NCBI RefSeq assembly: GCF_013004645.1
Contig: NZ_JABEME010000002.1
Location: 186,001 to 250,000 of the forward strand
Direction of reading: 5' to 3'
From: Stenotrophomonas africana
Lineage (GTDB): Bacteria > Pseudomonadota > Gammaproteobacteria > Xanthomonadales > Xanthomonadaceae
DNA: 64,000 bases
Position 1 is the stretch's first letter; each line of letters begins with the position of its first letter. The position numbers and the translations under genes were made by a program. The notes beneath the pieces are model-generated. The model ran no database searches. It was not told where the DNA came from and saw only the letters and a program-made list of their open reading frames with translations. Of the stretch, positions 24,914 through 32,468 are shown in pieces.

Positions 24914-25687
24914 GTGACTGCACTCGTAGGAATTTACTGTAAAGACGGAATCGTAATCGGAGCAGACAGCGCAGCGACTTCAGCCACAGCGGGTGGACAA
25001 AGGACCATCGAACAGCCCGTGATGAAGATCGACATTGTCGATGACCGCATCATCATCGCCGGCACCGGACAGATCGGCATGGGTCAGCGATTCTGCAATC
25101 AGGTGCGCGCCCTGTGGGCGAACAAGAAAATTCCATGCCATGACGAATTCGCTTTCTCAAAGGCGCTGACAGTTGCTGCAGTAAGCGATTTTGCGGAAAC
25201 GAAGTGCAATACTGGGCAATACGGCGCCCTCGTCGCCTTTCCGTGCAAGACTGGCCGTCATCTTGTCGAGTACGCAGTCGCAGACTTTCAACCGGAGTTG
25301 AAGAACAAGAATCTCTGGTACGTGTCGATGGGCAGTGGTCAGTCCATCATCGACCCATTCTTGGGCCTATTTCGCGAAGTTTTTTGGGGCGATGATCCCC
25401 CGACGGTTCAGGACGCAATTTTTGCCACGACGTGGATGCTCGACCACGCGGTGAAGGTGAATCCCGGTGGCGTGAACGCCCCCATCCGCATTGCTGTCCT
25501 TGAGCAGGTAAAGGGCGACTGGAAGGCGCGACTGCTGTCCAATGAGGAGTTGCACGAGCATGAGGCAGGCGTGATTGCCGCGAAGGACGCACTGCGAAAC
25601 TTCCGGGAACGTCTAGTGAAGGACGAAGGCGCTGTTGAGATCCCCCCCGCACCAGAGGGGCTGCAAGGCGAAGCAGTTCCAGCTTAG
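24914..25687 (+). CDS. proteasome-beta-like Ntn-hydrolase
   Basis: A protein of 257 residues, GTG start with AGGGGA six bases upstream. After Met removal the chain would begin with Thr: TALVGIYCKDGIVIGADSAA. This lines up with proteasome beta subunits (TTxVGxxxKDGVVxAADxRAT) and places Thr1, Asp17 and a Lys at about position 37 (PVMKIDIVDDRIIIAGTGQ) where the catalytic Thr1, Asp17 and Lys33 occur. A later GSGQSIIDPFLG resembles the Ser-Gly-Ser strand region. The last 60 residues are an unrelated charged tail. It is coupled to the Panacea-like gene. It is neither HslV (no hslU nearby) nor an actinobacterial 20S subunit. Whether it acts as a protease or assembles into a ring is unknown. Confidence 0.75.
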   Translation: MTALVGIYCKDGIVIGADSAATSATAGGQRTIEQPVMKIDIVDDRIIIAGTGQIGMGQRFCNQVRALWANKKIPCHDEFAFSKALTVAAVSDFAETKCNTGQYGALVAFPCKTGRHLVEYAVADFQPELKNKNLWYVSMGSGQSIIDPFLGLFREVFWGDDPPTVQDAIFATTWMLDHAVKVNPGGVNAPIRIAVLEQVKGDWKARLLSNEELHEHEAGVIAAKDALRNFRERLVKDEGAVEIPPAPEGLQGEAVPA

Positions 25688-26050
25688 GCATATCCCTTCG
25701 CCGCTTGCTGGGCATTGTCGAAGTCGGCCTGGATCAGTCGGGTATTCTCGAGCGTGTACCCGTCGTGGCCCGGACGCGGTCCAGAACGGCACCTCGCTCG
25801 GGCAGTGCCTCGTTGCATATGGGGCAGATGCCGCCATGTGCTTTCATAGCCTGTGCCGTTCCATTGGCTTGCTGCGCTCGTCATAGGACAGCTCCTTCGC
25901 GAGCTCCCTGCGATAGCCAAAGAGCAGCTCCTTGCCGCCGCCGCTCAGGTCCACGAGTCTTGCCCACACTTCATCGAGCAAGGCACGAGCGAGGCCGAGC
26001 TGGTCGGGTGTCAGTCGCGGATTGACCATGAGCGCAACATATCCCAGCAC
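25684..26050 (-). pseudogene. frameshifted HNH-like protein remnant
   Basis: Three pieces in different frames read as one protein: NPRLTPDQLGLARALLDEVW...ERSKPMERHR, then MKAHGGICPICNEALPERGA with a CxxC pair, then HDGYTLENTRLI...QQAAKGYA. The order (CxxC, ERGAVLDR, GYTLENTRLI) is that of HNH-type zinc proteins, but the second cysteine pair expected after TRLI is missing and two frameshifts (near 25850 and 25770) break the frame. Its stop overlaps that of the proteasome-like gene on the other strand by three bases. Confidence 0.65.
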
Positions 26051-26121
26051 GCACCCGTAGGCGGGTCGTTAGTAGGCTAGATTGGGCCAAGCGACGTAAG
26101 TGATTGACGCCATGGAACAGA

Positions 26122-26198
26122 TGGCGCGCCCGGAGGGATTCGAACCCCCGACCAATGGCTTCGGAAGCCACTACTCTATCCGGCTGAGCTACGGGCGC
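26122..26198 (-). tRNA. tRNA-Arg (anticodon CCG)
   Basis: On the minus strand GCGCCCGTAGCTCAG starts the acceptor and D stems, the anticodon loop reads TTCCGAA (CCG, reading CGG codons), GGTTCGAATCC is the T arm, and CGGGCGCG-CCA closes the 7-bp acceptor stem with an encoded CCA. The 77-nt length is normal. It lies at the right edge of the accessory patch, and tRNA genes are frequent integration sites. Confidence 0.95.
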
Positions 26199-26347
26199 GT
26201 TGTAGAACCGCCGCGCCGTCGGCCAGTGCCGGGGCGGGCATCGCAGCGCCATGAGGCGGTGCGGGACGGGCATTCTATCCAGTTTCGCCGAACAAATCTC
26301 CCCCCACGGGCAAAGCCCTGCCGGAGGCGCAGGAGTATCCTATCGCC

Positions 26348-27241
26348 ATGGCTGATACCCCCCTCACTTCGCCGCAGTCGCCGGCGACGCCGCGTTGGCG
26401 GCATTACTGGAGTCTGATGCGCGCCGATCGCCCGATCGGCACGCTGCTGCTGCTGTGGCCCACCTGGTGGGCGTTGTGGCTGGCCGCAGGCGGCCTGCCG
26501 CCGCTGTGGACGCTGTTCGTGTTCACCGCCGGCGTGTGGCTGACCCGCTCGGCCGGTTGCGTCATCAACGACTACGCCGACCGCTGGCTCGACCCGCACG
26601 TGGAACGCACCAAGGCGCGTCCGCTGGCCACCGGCGCAATCAGCGGCCGCGCCGCGCTCGCCCTGTTCGCCGTGCTGATGCTGGTGGCGTTCGGCCTGGT
26701 GCTGACCCTGAACGGGCTGACCATTGGCCTGAGTTTCATCGGCGTGTTCCTGGCCGCCAGCTACCCGTACCTGAAGCGCTACACCCATCTGCCACAGGTC
26801 TACCTGGGCATGTCGTTCGGCTGGGGCATCCCGATGGCGTTCGCCGCCGTGCAGGGCGAGGTGCCGATGCTGGGTTGGCTGCTGTATGCCGGCAACATCC
26901 TGTGGTCCACCGCCTACGACACCTGGTACGCCATGGTCGACCGCGAGGACGATCTGAAGATGGGCTCGCATTCCACCGCGATCCTGTTCGGCGATCTCGA
27001 CCTGGTCATCCAGGGCGTGCTGTACGCGCTGTTCCTGGCCACCATGGCGCTGGTTGGCGTGCGCGGGGGGCTGGGCGGCTACTACCTGGCGGGCGTGGCG
27101 GTGGCCACGGTGCTGGTGGTGTACGAGTTCTGGATCTGCCGCAACCGCGAACGTGGCCCGTGCTTCAAGGCGTTCCTGCACAACAACTGGGTGGGTGCCG
27201 CGCTGTTTGCCAGTATCGCCGTGGATCTGGCGCTGCGCTGA
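26348..27241 (+). CDS. ubiA: 4-hydroxybenzoate polyprenyltransferase
   Basis: A UbiA-family membrane prenyltransferase of 297 residues, the second step of ubiquinone synthesis, joining the polyprenyl tail to 4-hydroxybenzoate. Both aspartate-rich Mg-diphosphate motifs are present: NDYADRWLD at about residues 74-82 and [13 protein letters not shown] near 195-207. About eight hydrophobic helices surround them. The length matches the proteobacterial enzyme. It starts with ATG after a pyrimidine-rich leader. It is followed by palindromic repeats, so it is probably the only gene in its transcript. Confidence 0.95.
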   Translation: MADTPLTSPQSPATPRWRHYWSLMRADRPIGTLLLLWPTWWALWLAAGGLPPLWTLFVFTAGVWLTRSAGCVINDYADRWLDPHVERTKARPLATGAISGRAALALFAVLMLVAFGLVLTLNGLTIGLSFIGVFLAASYPYLKRYTHLPQVYLGMSFGWGIPMAFAAVQGEVPMLGWLLYAGNILWSTAYDTWYAMVDREDDLKMGSHSTAILFGDLDLVIQGVLYALFLATMALVGVRGGLGGYYLAGVAVATVLVVYEFWICRNRERGPCFKAFLHNNWVGAALFASIAVDLALR

Positions 27242-27248
27242 GAAGCGC

Positions 27249-27327
27249 AGCCGAGCGTGGGCTCGGCTCTACAGGGGGCAACCCCGAAACCGGATATCCG
27301 TAGCGCCCGAGCCCGTGCTCGGGCGTC
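27249..27327. repeat. two SMAG-type palindromes after ubiA
   Basis: AGCCGAGCGTGGGCTCGGCTCTAC (27249-27272) ends in the CTAC complement of the GTAG signature. A second palindrome, GCCCGAG-CCCGTG-CTCGGGC, lies at about 27305-27324. They are typical intergenic S. maltophilia elements and may fold at the ubiA mRNA end. Confidence 0.8.
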
Positions 27328-27429
27328 GGCCGCACAGCGCCGGGTATCCCACCACCTACGACCAATAGGTGGCTGACAGCCCGCACCCCACCGCCCAGAA
27401 TCGAGCCATCGAACCTGGGAGGGTAGGCG

Positions 27430-28854
27430 ATGGCCTCGACGGCAGCAGTACAGGACGGCTGGATGGCGCGTGCAGCGCTGCGCTCGGCCGCCTGGGCGGA
27501 AAAGTGGTTCCCCGATGCGTATGTATTCGCGGTACTGGGTGTGGTCATCGTCGCGCTGGCCGCGATGGGCTTCGGCTCGACCCCGCAGGCCACCGCCAGC
27601 GCCTTCGGCGACGGCTTCTGGAGCCTGATTCCCTTCACCATGCAGATGGCCTTCGTGGTTATCGGTGGCTACGCTGTGGCGACGGCGCCGGTGGTCGCAC
27701 GCTTCATCGATTTCCTCGCCCGTGTGCCGCGCACCGGTCGTGGCGCGGTGGTGTACGTGGGCCTGGTCAGCATGCTCGCCTCGCTGCTCAGCTGGGGTTT
27801 CTCGCTGGTGTTCGGCGGCCTGCTGGTCCGCGCGTTGGCCCGCCGTACCGAACTGCACATGGACTACCGCGCGGCCGGTGCTTCGGCCTATCTCGGTCTG
27901 GGTGCGGTGTGGGCGATGGGACTGAGTTCGTCCGCTGCACAGCTGCAGGCCAACCCGGCCAGCATGCCGCCTGGCCTGGTGGAGATCACCGGCGTTCTGC
28001 CGTTCACCGAAACCATCTTCCTGTGGCAGTCGATCGCCCTGACCTCAGTGCTGATCCTGGTTTCGCTGCTGATCGCCTGGCTTACCGCACCGGCTGCCGG
28101 CAGTGCGCGTACCGCCGAGGATTTCCCGGGCGCCGCGCAGGCCGAGCCGGAACCGTTGCAGCGCCGCACGCGCCCGGGCGAGTGGCTGGAATACAGCCCG
28201 CTGCTGACCGTGCTGCTCTCGTTGCTGGCGTTCGGCTGGCTGTTCAACGAGTTCGCCAACAAGCCGGTGGTCACCGCCATCGCCAACCTCAACACCTACA
28301 ACTTCCTGTTCATTTCGCTGGGCCTGCTGCTGCACTGGCGGCCGCGCAGCTTCCTCAACGCGGTGGCCAAGGCGGTGCCGAGCACGACCGGCGTGCTGAT
28401 CCAGTTCCCGCTGTACGGCGGCATCGCGATGATCCTCACCCACGCCGCTGGTGGTGACGGGCAGACCCTGGCACACCGGCTGTCGAGCCTGTTCGTGCAC
28501 GTGGCCAGCACCGATTCGTTCGCGCTGGTGATGGGCGTCTATTCGGCGGTGCTGGGGTTCTTCGTGCCGTCCGGCGGCGGCAAGTGGATCATCGAGGCGC
28601 CGTACGTGATGCAGGCCGCCAATGAACTGAAGGCGCACCTGGGTTGGGCGGTGCAGGTCTACAACGCGGCCGAAGCGCTGCCGAACCTGATCAATCCGTT
28701 CTGGATGCTGCCACTGCTGGGCGTGTTGGGGCTGAAGGCACGCGACATCGTCGGCTTCACCTTCATCCAGCTGCTGGTGCACATCCCGCTGGTGCTGGGC
28801 CTGCTGTGGCTGCTGGGGATGACCTTGGCGTACGTCCCGCCGGTGATGCCCTGA
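27430..28854 (+). CDS. AtoE-type short-chain fatty acid transporter
   Basis: A membrane protein of 474 residues of the short-chain fatty acid uptake (AtoE/TIGR00366) family, with about a dozen helices. Typical segments are FGDGFWSLIPFTMQMAFVVI, LSWGFSLVFGGLLVRALARR and FFVPSGGGKWIIEAPYVMQA; the last (PSGGGxWxxExP) is highly conserved in the family. GGGAGG precedes the ATG. No ato degradation genes are nearby. Transport of butyrate or acetoacetate is known for few members, so the substrate is inferred. Confidence 0.88.
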   Translation: MASTAAVQDGWMARAALRSAAWAEKWFPDAYVFAVLGVVIVALAAMGFGSTPQATASAFGDGFWSLIPFTMQMAFVVIGGYAVATAPVVARFIDFLARVPRTGRGAVVYVGLVSMLASLLSWGFSLVFGGLLVRALARRTELHMDYRAAGASAYLGLGAVWAMGLSSSAAQLQANPASMPPGLVEITGVLPFTETIFLWQSIALTSVLILVSLLIAWLTAPAAGSARTAEDFPGAAQAEPEPLQRRTRPGEWLEYSPLLTVLLSLLAFGWLFNEFANKPVVTAIANLNTYNFLFISLGLLLHWRPRSFLNAVAKAVPSTTGVLIQFPLYGGIAMILTHAAGGDGQTLAHRLSSLFVHVASTDSFALVMGVYSAVLGFFVPSGGGKWIIEAPYVMQAANELKAHLGWAVQVYNAAEALPNLINPFWMLPLLGVLGLKARDIVGFTFIQLLVHIPLVLGLLWLLGMTLAYVPPVMP

Positions 28855-29126
28855 ATGAAGCGTTGGCGTCCCTGCGTGAGCCGGGAAGCCAACCTTGTTC
28901 AGCGCGTGTTTCCAGCTGCGAACGCCATGAATGCGTGCACGCTGACGATGGCATGAGCACATGCCGAACCTGCATGAATCCTTCAGCCGCTTGTGCCACA
29001 AGGGATTCTGCGCGTTCATTCACAGGCGTACACACAGATGTAGCCATCCACCCACGCGTGATTAACCATTCGCTGCAGACGATGGCCACGTCCACCGCAT
29101 TCCGCGAGTGGCTTTGGAGATCGGAC

Positions 29127-29288
29127 ATGGCACAGCAGAACCAGAACCCGAACCAGAAGCAGCAGGGCCAGCAGAACCAGCAGGATCAGCAGCAGGGCCG
29201 TGGCCGCGACCAGCAGCAGCAACAGCAGCAGGAACAGCAGAAGCGCAACCAGAACCAGCAGCAGGGTGGGCAGGACGAGGAAGAGTGA
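29127..29288 (+). CDS. 53-residue Gln-rich low-complexity protein
   Basis: Starting at ATG 29127 with TTGGAGA about eight bases upstream, the frame encodes 53 residues of which nearly half are Gln, with Asn, Gly, Arg and a terminal EEE (MAQQNQNPNQKQQGQQNQQD). No hydrophobic core, signal or known domain is visible, so it should be disordered and soluble. A strong rho-independent terminator lies 30 bp downstream, and the ribosome site plus terminator argue that it is expressed. Small Q/N-rich or KGG-like stress proteins are a loose parallel. Function unknown. Confidence 0.65.
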   Translation: MAQQNQNPNQKQQGQQNQQDQQQGRGRDQQQQQQQEQQKRNQNQQQGGQDEEE

Positions 29289-29318
29289 CGTCGGTACCCA
29301 CCTCCTGTAATACGCAGA

Positions 29319-29345
29319 GCCCCGCCCCCCCGCGGGGCTTTGCTT
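29319..29345. terminator. bidirectional rho-independent terminator
   Basis: GCCCCGC and GCGGGGC form a perfect 7-bp stem around a six-C loop, followed by TTTGCTT. It sits between the convergent Gln-rich gene and the YiiX-like gene and can serve both. Confidence 0.75.
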
Positions 29346-29970
29346 ATTCCAGCACGCCGATACGCTGCAGCACTGCCGCCGCCGACATGTCGTTCGGATT
29401 GGTGCCGGGCTGGTCCTGCGGTACGCCCATGCCCATGCTGCGGTACAGATCCACCCAGTGCTGGGCGATCTCTCCAGTCTGCGGGTTGCGGAAGTTCATC
29501 GGCTGCAGTGCGAACACGTGATGCCGGCGGAAGGCGCGCTCGATGAAATCCGAGCAGTAGTAGCTGTTCTCGTTCAACACATACGACGTGTTGTACGGCT
29601 TGCCCAGCATCGTGCGCGCGGTGGCGACCGCCTCCTTGATGGCCGCCTGTTGCGGCGCGCGCAGGCGATAGACCACGACCTGCCGCTGCTTGGCTTGGGC
29701 GTCCTGCTGGAACTCGGCCAGCGACTGCCGGCGCGATCCCTTCTCGTCCGCGTGCAGCACCTCCCAGCCCTTCGGCGCCGAGGCGACAAGGGCCACGTGA
29801 TCGAAGCTGGTCGAACCCTGCTTGCCGGTGGCATCGTCGATGGCCGCACTGAGGCCGCTGCGGCCGGCGGTGACGAACAGCAGGTCGCCTTCGTGGACAT
29901 CAACGGCCAACGCCACGGCAGGCCACAGGGCGGGCAGCAGCAGACCGATCAGGAGCAGAAGGCGGTGCAT
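29344..29970 (-). CDS. exported YiiX/YebB-like permuted-papain hydrolase
   Basis: A protein of 208 residues with a signal peptide (MHRLLLLIGLLLPALWPAVA) and the YiiX-type NlpC/P60 arrangement: VHEGDLLFVTAG near the start of the mature part, then TSFDHVALVA with the histidine and YYCSDFIERAFRR with the cysteine. Circularly permuted papain-like proteins of this group act on peptides or amides, possibly cell wall, but most are uncharacterised. The ATG before the signal is chosen over an upstream ATG. It is divergent from a small lipoprotein gene. Confidence 0.8.
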   Translation of the reverse strand: MHRLLLLIGLLLPALWPAVALAVDVHEGDLLFVTAGRSGLSAAIDDATGKQGSTSFDHVALVASAPKGWEVLHADEKGSRRQSLAEFQQDAQAKQRQVVVYRLRAPQQAAIKEAVATARTMLGKPYNTSYVLNENSYYCSDFIERAFRRHHVFALQPMNFRNPQTGEIAQHWVDLYRSMGMGVPQDQPGTNPNDMSAAAVLQRIGVLE

Positions 29971-30052
29971 GAGGACTCTCGGACAGGCGGAATGCCGGAA
30001 TTGTAGGATGCGCGGTAGCATGGGGCGACCGGACCGGATTCAGGATGAGCCC

Positions 30053-30559
30053 ATGCGTCGATACCGTTCTGCCGCAGTGCTGACGCTTGCCTGCGGCGCG
30101 GTGCTGGTGGGGTGCAAGCCTGCGCCGCAGGCAATGCCCGCCGACGCCGCGCCTGCCGCAGCGGCGCCGGCGACCACCGTCGCCGAGCCCACAGCTGTGG
30201 CTGCACGCAGTGAATGCACCCACCCGGAATTCGATACGTTCCTGGAGCATTTCGGCAACGAGATCGCGCTGCAGGAAAAGGCTACTGCCGATCCGCTGCT
30301 GGACAGTTACATCGATGCAGAGGCCGAGCCGGAACCGCGCAAGGTGGAAAGCCGGTTGGCGCTGGCCGATGTGGAGTGGCCGGTGATGCCCGATCCTGCC
30401 GCGTTGGCCGGGCAGGGCCGCGAAATGCAGGTCAGCCTCCTGGCCGACGGGCAGCGGCAGGTGCAGATCCGTACTCCGGACAGCAGCGACCAGCAGACCT
30501 ACACCTTTGCTCAGACGCCGTGCTGGACGCTGGTCAAGCGTGAGGACGAGTCGATCTGA
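30053..30559 (+). CDS. small lipoprotein of unknown function
   Basis: A protein of 168 residues. MRRYRSAAVLTLACGAVLVGC is a lipoprotein signal with lipobox LVGC, followed by an Ala/Pro-rich linker to about residue 50. The folded part, from ECTHPEFDTFLEHFGNEIAL to TPCWTLVKREDESI, contains two cysteines that could pair. AGGATGAG precedes the ATG. I do not recognise the family. It lies upstream of the M3 peptidase gene on the same strand, 73 bp apart, and may share its transcript. Confidence 0.75.
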   Translation: MRRYRSAAVLTLACGAVLVGCKPAPQAMPADAAPAAAAPATTVAEPTAVAARSECTHPEFDTFLEHFGNEIALQEKATADPLLDSYIDAEAEPEPRKVESRLALADVEWPVMPDPAALAGQGREMQVSLLADGQRQVQIRTPDSSDQQTYTFAQTPCWTLVKREDESI

Positions 30560-30632
30560 AGCCTGATCCGGCACAGGCGCGGCGGGCCAGTGACTGCTAG
30601 TCTCGATCCCTGGTCCAGGCAGGGAGACGCCG

Positions 30633-32468
30633 ATGCAGGCTTTCAGGAAGCACGCCACCACCGCCGTCGCCGCCGTATTGGCGATAGCCCACTTCAGCGG
30701 CGCCCAGGCACAGCCGGCGCATGCCGATGATCGCGCCTACTTCGCCAATGCCACCGCCGAACAGGCCGCGCGTGACGCGCTGGGCAAGCGCGTCGAGGCC
30801 CTGCAGCAGGCGTCCACCCTTGCACCCGCGGAACGCTTCCGGCAGGCCGAGATACTGGAGGCGCAGTGCCTGCGCCATCACGGCTACCTGCACCTGCAGG
30901 CCGCCCGCACTGCGCGTGATCAGCGTCCGGCCAAGGCGCTGGATCAGGTGATGGGGCTGTGCAGCCGCATTGCCCGCAGCGGCCGCACCGCTCTGCGCGA
31001 GGCGCCCGCAGATGCGCCGTGGGCAGCGCCCTATGCCTTCCTGCGCGCGCGTGCGTTGAAGGAGTCCGCCACCCCGGCCAACGCCGCGCTGGATGAGGCC
31101 GTGGAGGCACTGGCCGATCCGGCGCTCGACAGCTTCGCGCGCCTGCGCGGGCAGATCCTGCGCAGTGCCGAGTACCCGCAGATCGAGCACGGCGGCCGGC
31201 ACTGGGACACGGGGCGCGACAAGCAGGCGCTGGCCCAGCAGCCCGACCGCGCGCTGCGCGAGGCCGGCTGGAAGGGCTATTGGCAGGGGCTGCACTCGCG
31301 CCGTGAGCCGATGGCTTCGGTGCTGCTGGGGCTGGTGCAGGTGAATGATGCTGCCGCACGCCTGCAGGGCGATGGCTCGGCACCGGCGCACGGTTACCAG
31401 CGCATGGGCCTGGATACCGCCGTAGTGGATGCAACGCTGGTGGCCATCGAACAGCACGCGGGTGACCGCCGCGCCTACCAGGAGATGCTGCTGCACCACG
31501 CTGCGCGATCGGGCATCGCTGCGCCGCAGATCTGGGATACCACGGTGCCCGATGCCGGCTACACGCCACCGGTGCTGACGCTGGCGCAGCTGCGCGACAA
31601 CGCCGCCGATGCCATGCAGCACCTGGGGCCGGCGTACGTCGCCGAACTGCGCGCACTGCTCGATCCGGCCAACCAGCGTATGGATCTGGCCACCGAACGC
31701 GGTGACCGCAGCCAGGACGCGTTCCCGGTGAGCGCTCCCGGTGTGCCGGCGATGTTGTTCGTTGGCGTGCGCCGTGGTGATCTGGACAGCGATGTCGAAA
31801 TTGCGCATGAAGCTGGCCATGCCATGCATGGCGAGTGGATGCAGCGCGGTCATGCGTCGCCGCTGCAGCGCAATGGCAGCCCGTGGCTGACCGAAGCGTT
31901 CGCGATCTACAACGAGCTGCGCTTCCGCGACCAGCTGTACCAGCAGGCACAGGACCCGCGCGCCAAGGCCTATTACCTGAAGTCGCTGCTGGACGACATG
32001 GTGCTGCAGCTGTTCACCTCTTCAGAGGAAGCGCAGCTGGAGCAGTCGATCTACCAGGGTGTTGCCGCCGGCACGCTGGGCACCGCCGACGACCTGGACG
32101 CGCTGACCGGGCAGGTGCTGGCGCGCTTCGGCCAGCAACCTGAGCGCTACCCTCAGCTGCGCAACACCTGGATCGGCAAGCGCCTGATGTATGAAGACCC
32201 GAACTATCTGGTGAACTACCTGTACGCAGGGCTGCTGGCCGTGCAGCTGTACGTGCAGGACCAGCGTGACCCCGAAGGCTTCCGTGAGCGCTATCTTGCC
32301 GTGCTTGGCGAGGGCTTTGATCGCGCACCGAACGCGCAGGTGGCGCAACTGCTGGGGCATGCGCCCGACTGGGCGGCGCTGGTGGATGCCGACCTGCAGG
32401 TGTTCAACCGGACGGCGGCACAGCTTCAAGCGCTGCATGCGCGGATCGAGGCAGGGCAGGGTACGTGA
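30633..32468 (+). CDS. exported M3-family metallopeptidase
   Basis: An oligopeptidase-like zinc peptidase of 611 residues. An N-terminal signal (VAAVLAIAHFSGAQAQ) sends it to the periplasm, unlike cytosolic PrlC/OpdA. The zinc site EIAHEAGHAMHGEW gives HExxH at residues 392-396, and WLTEAFAIYNELRF about 25 residues later supplies the third ligand, as in M3 enzymes. It is somewhat shorter than the usual 650-700 residues. The stop overlaps the next gene's GTG (GTGA), so the TPM protein is translationally coupled. Substrate size is probably limited to oligopeptides, as in the family. Confidence 0.85.
   Translation: MQAFRKHATTAVAAVLAIAHFSGAQAQPAHADDRAYFANATAEQAARDALGKRVEALQQASTLAPAERFRQAEILEAQCLRHHGYLHLQAARTARDQRPAKALDQVMGLCSRIARSGRTALREAPADAPWAAPYAFLRARALKESATPANAALDEAVEALADPALDSFARLRGQILRSAEYPQIEHGGRHWDTGRDKQALAQQPDRALREAGWKGYWQGLHSRREPMASVLLGLVQVNDAAARLQGDGSAPAHGYQRMGLDTAVVDATLVAIEQHAGDRRAYQEMLLHHAARSGIAAPQIWDTTVPDAGYTPPVLTLAQLRDNAADAMQHLGPAYVAELRALLDPANQRMDLATERGDRSQDAFPVSAPGVPAMLFVGVRRGDLDSDVEIAHEAGHAMHGEWMQRGHASPLQRNGSPWLTEAFAIYNELRFRDQLYQQAQDPRAKAYYLKSLLDDMVLQLFTSSEEAQLEQSIYQGVAAGTLGTADDLDALTGQVLARFGQQPERYPQLRNTWIGKRLMYEDPNYLVNYLYAGLLAVQLYVQDQRDPEGFRERYLAVLGEGFDRAPNAQVAQLLGHAPDWAALVDADLQVFNRTAAQLQALHARIEAGQGT

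Noticed and set aside
26060..26200. att duplication of the tRNA-Arg 3' end
   Set aside because: No second copy of the tRNA 3' sequence was found at the left edge of the accessory patch, so the tRNA as integration site remains unproven.
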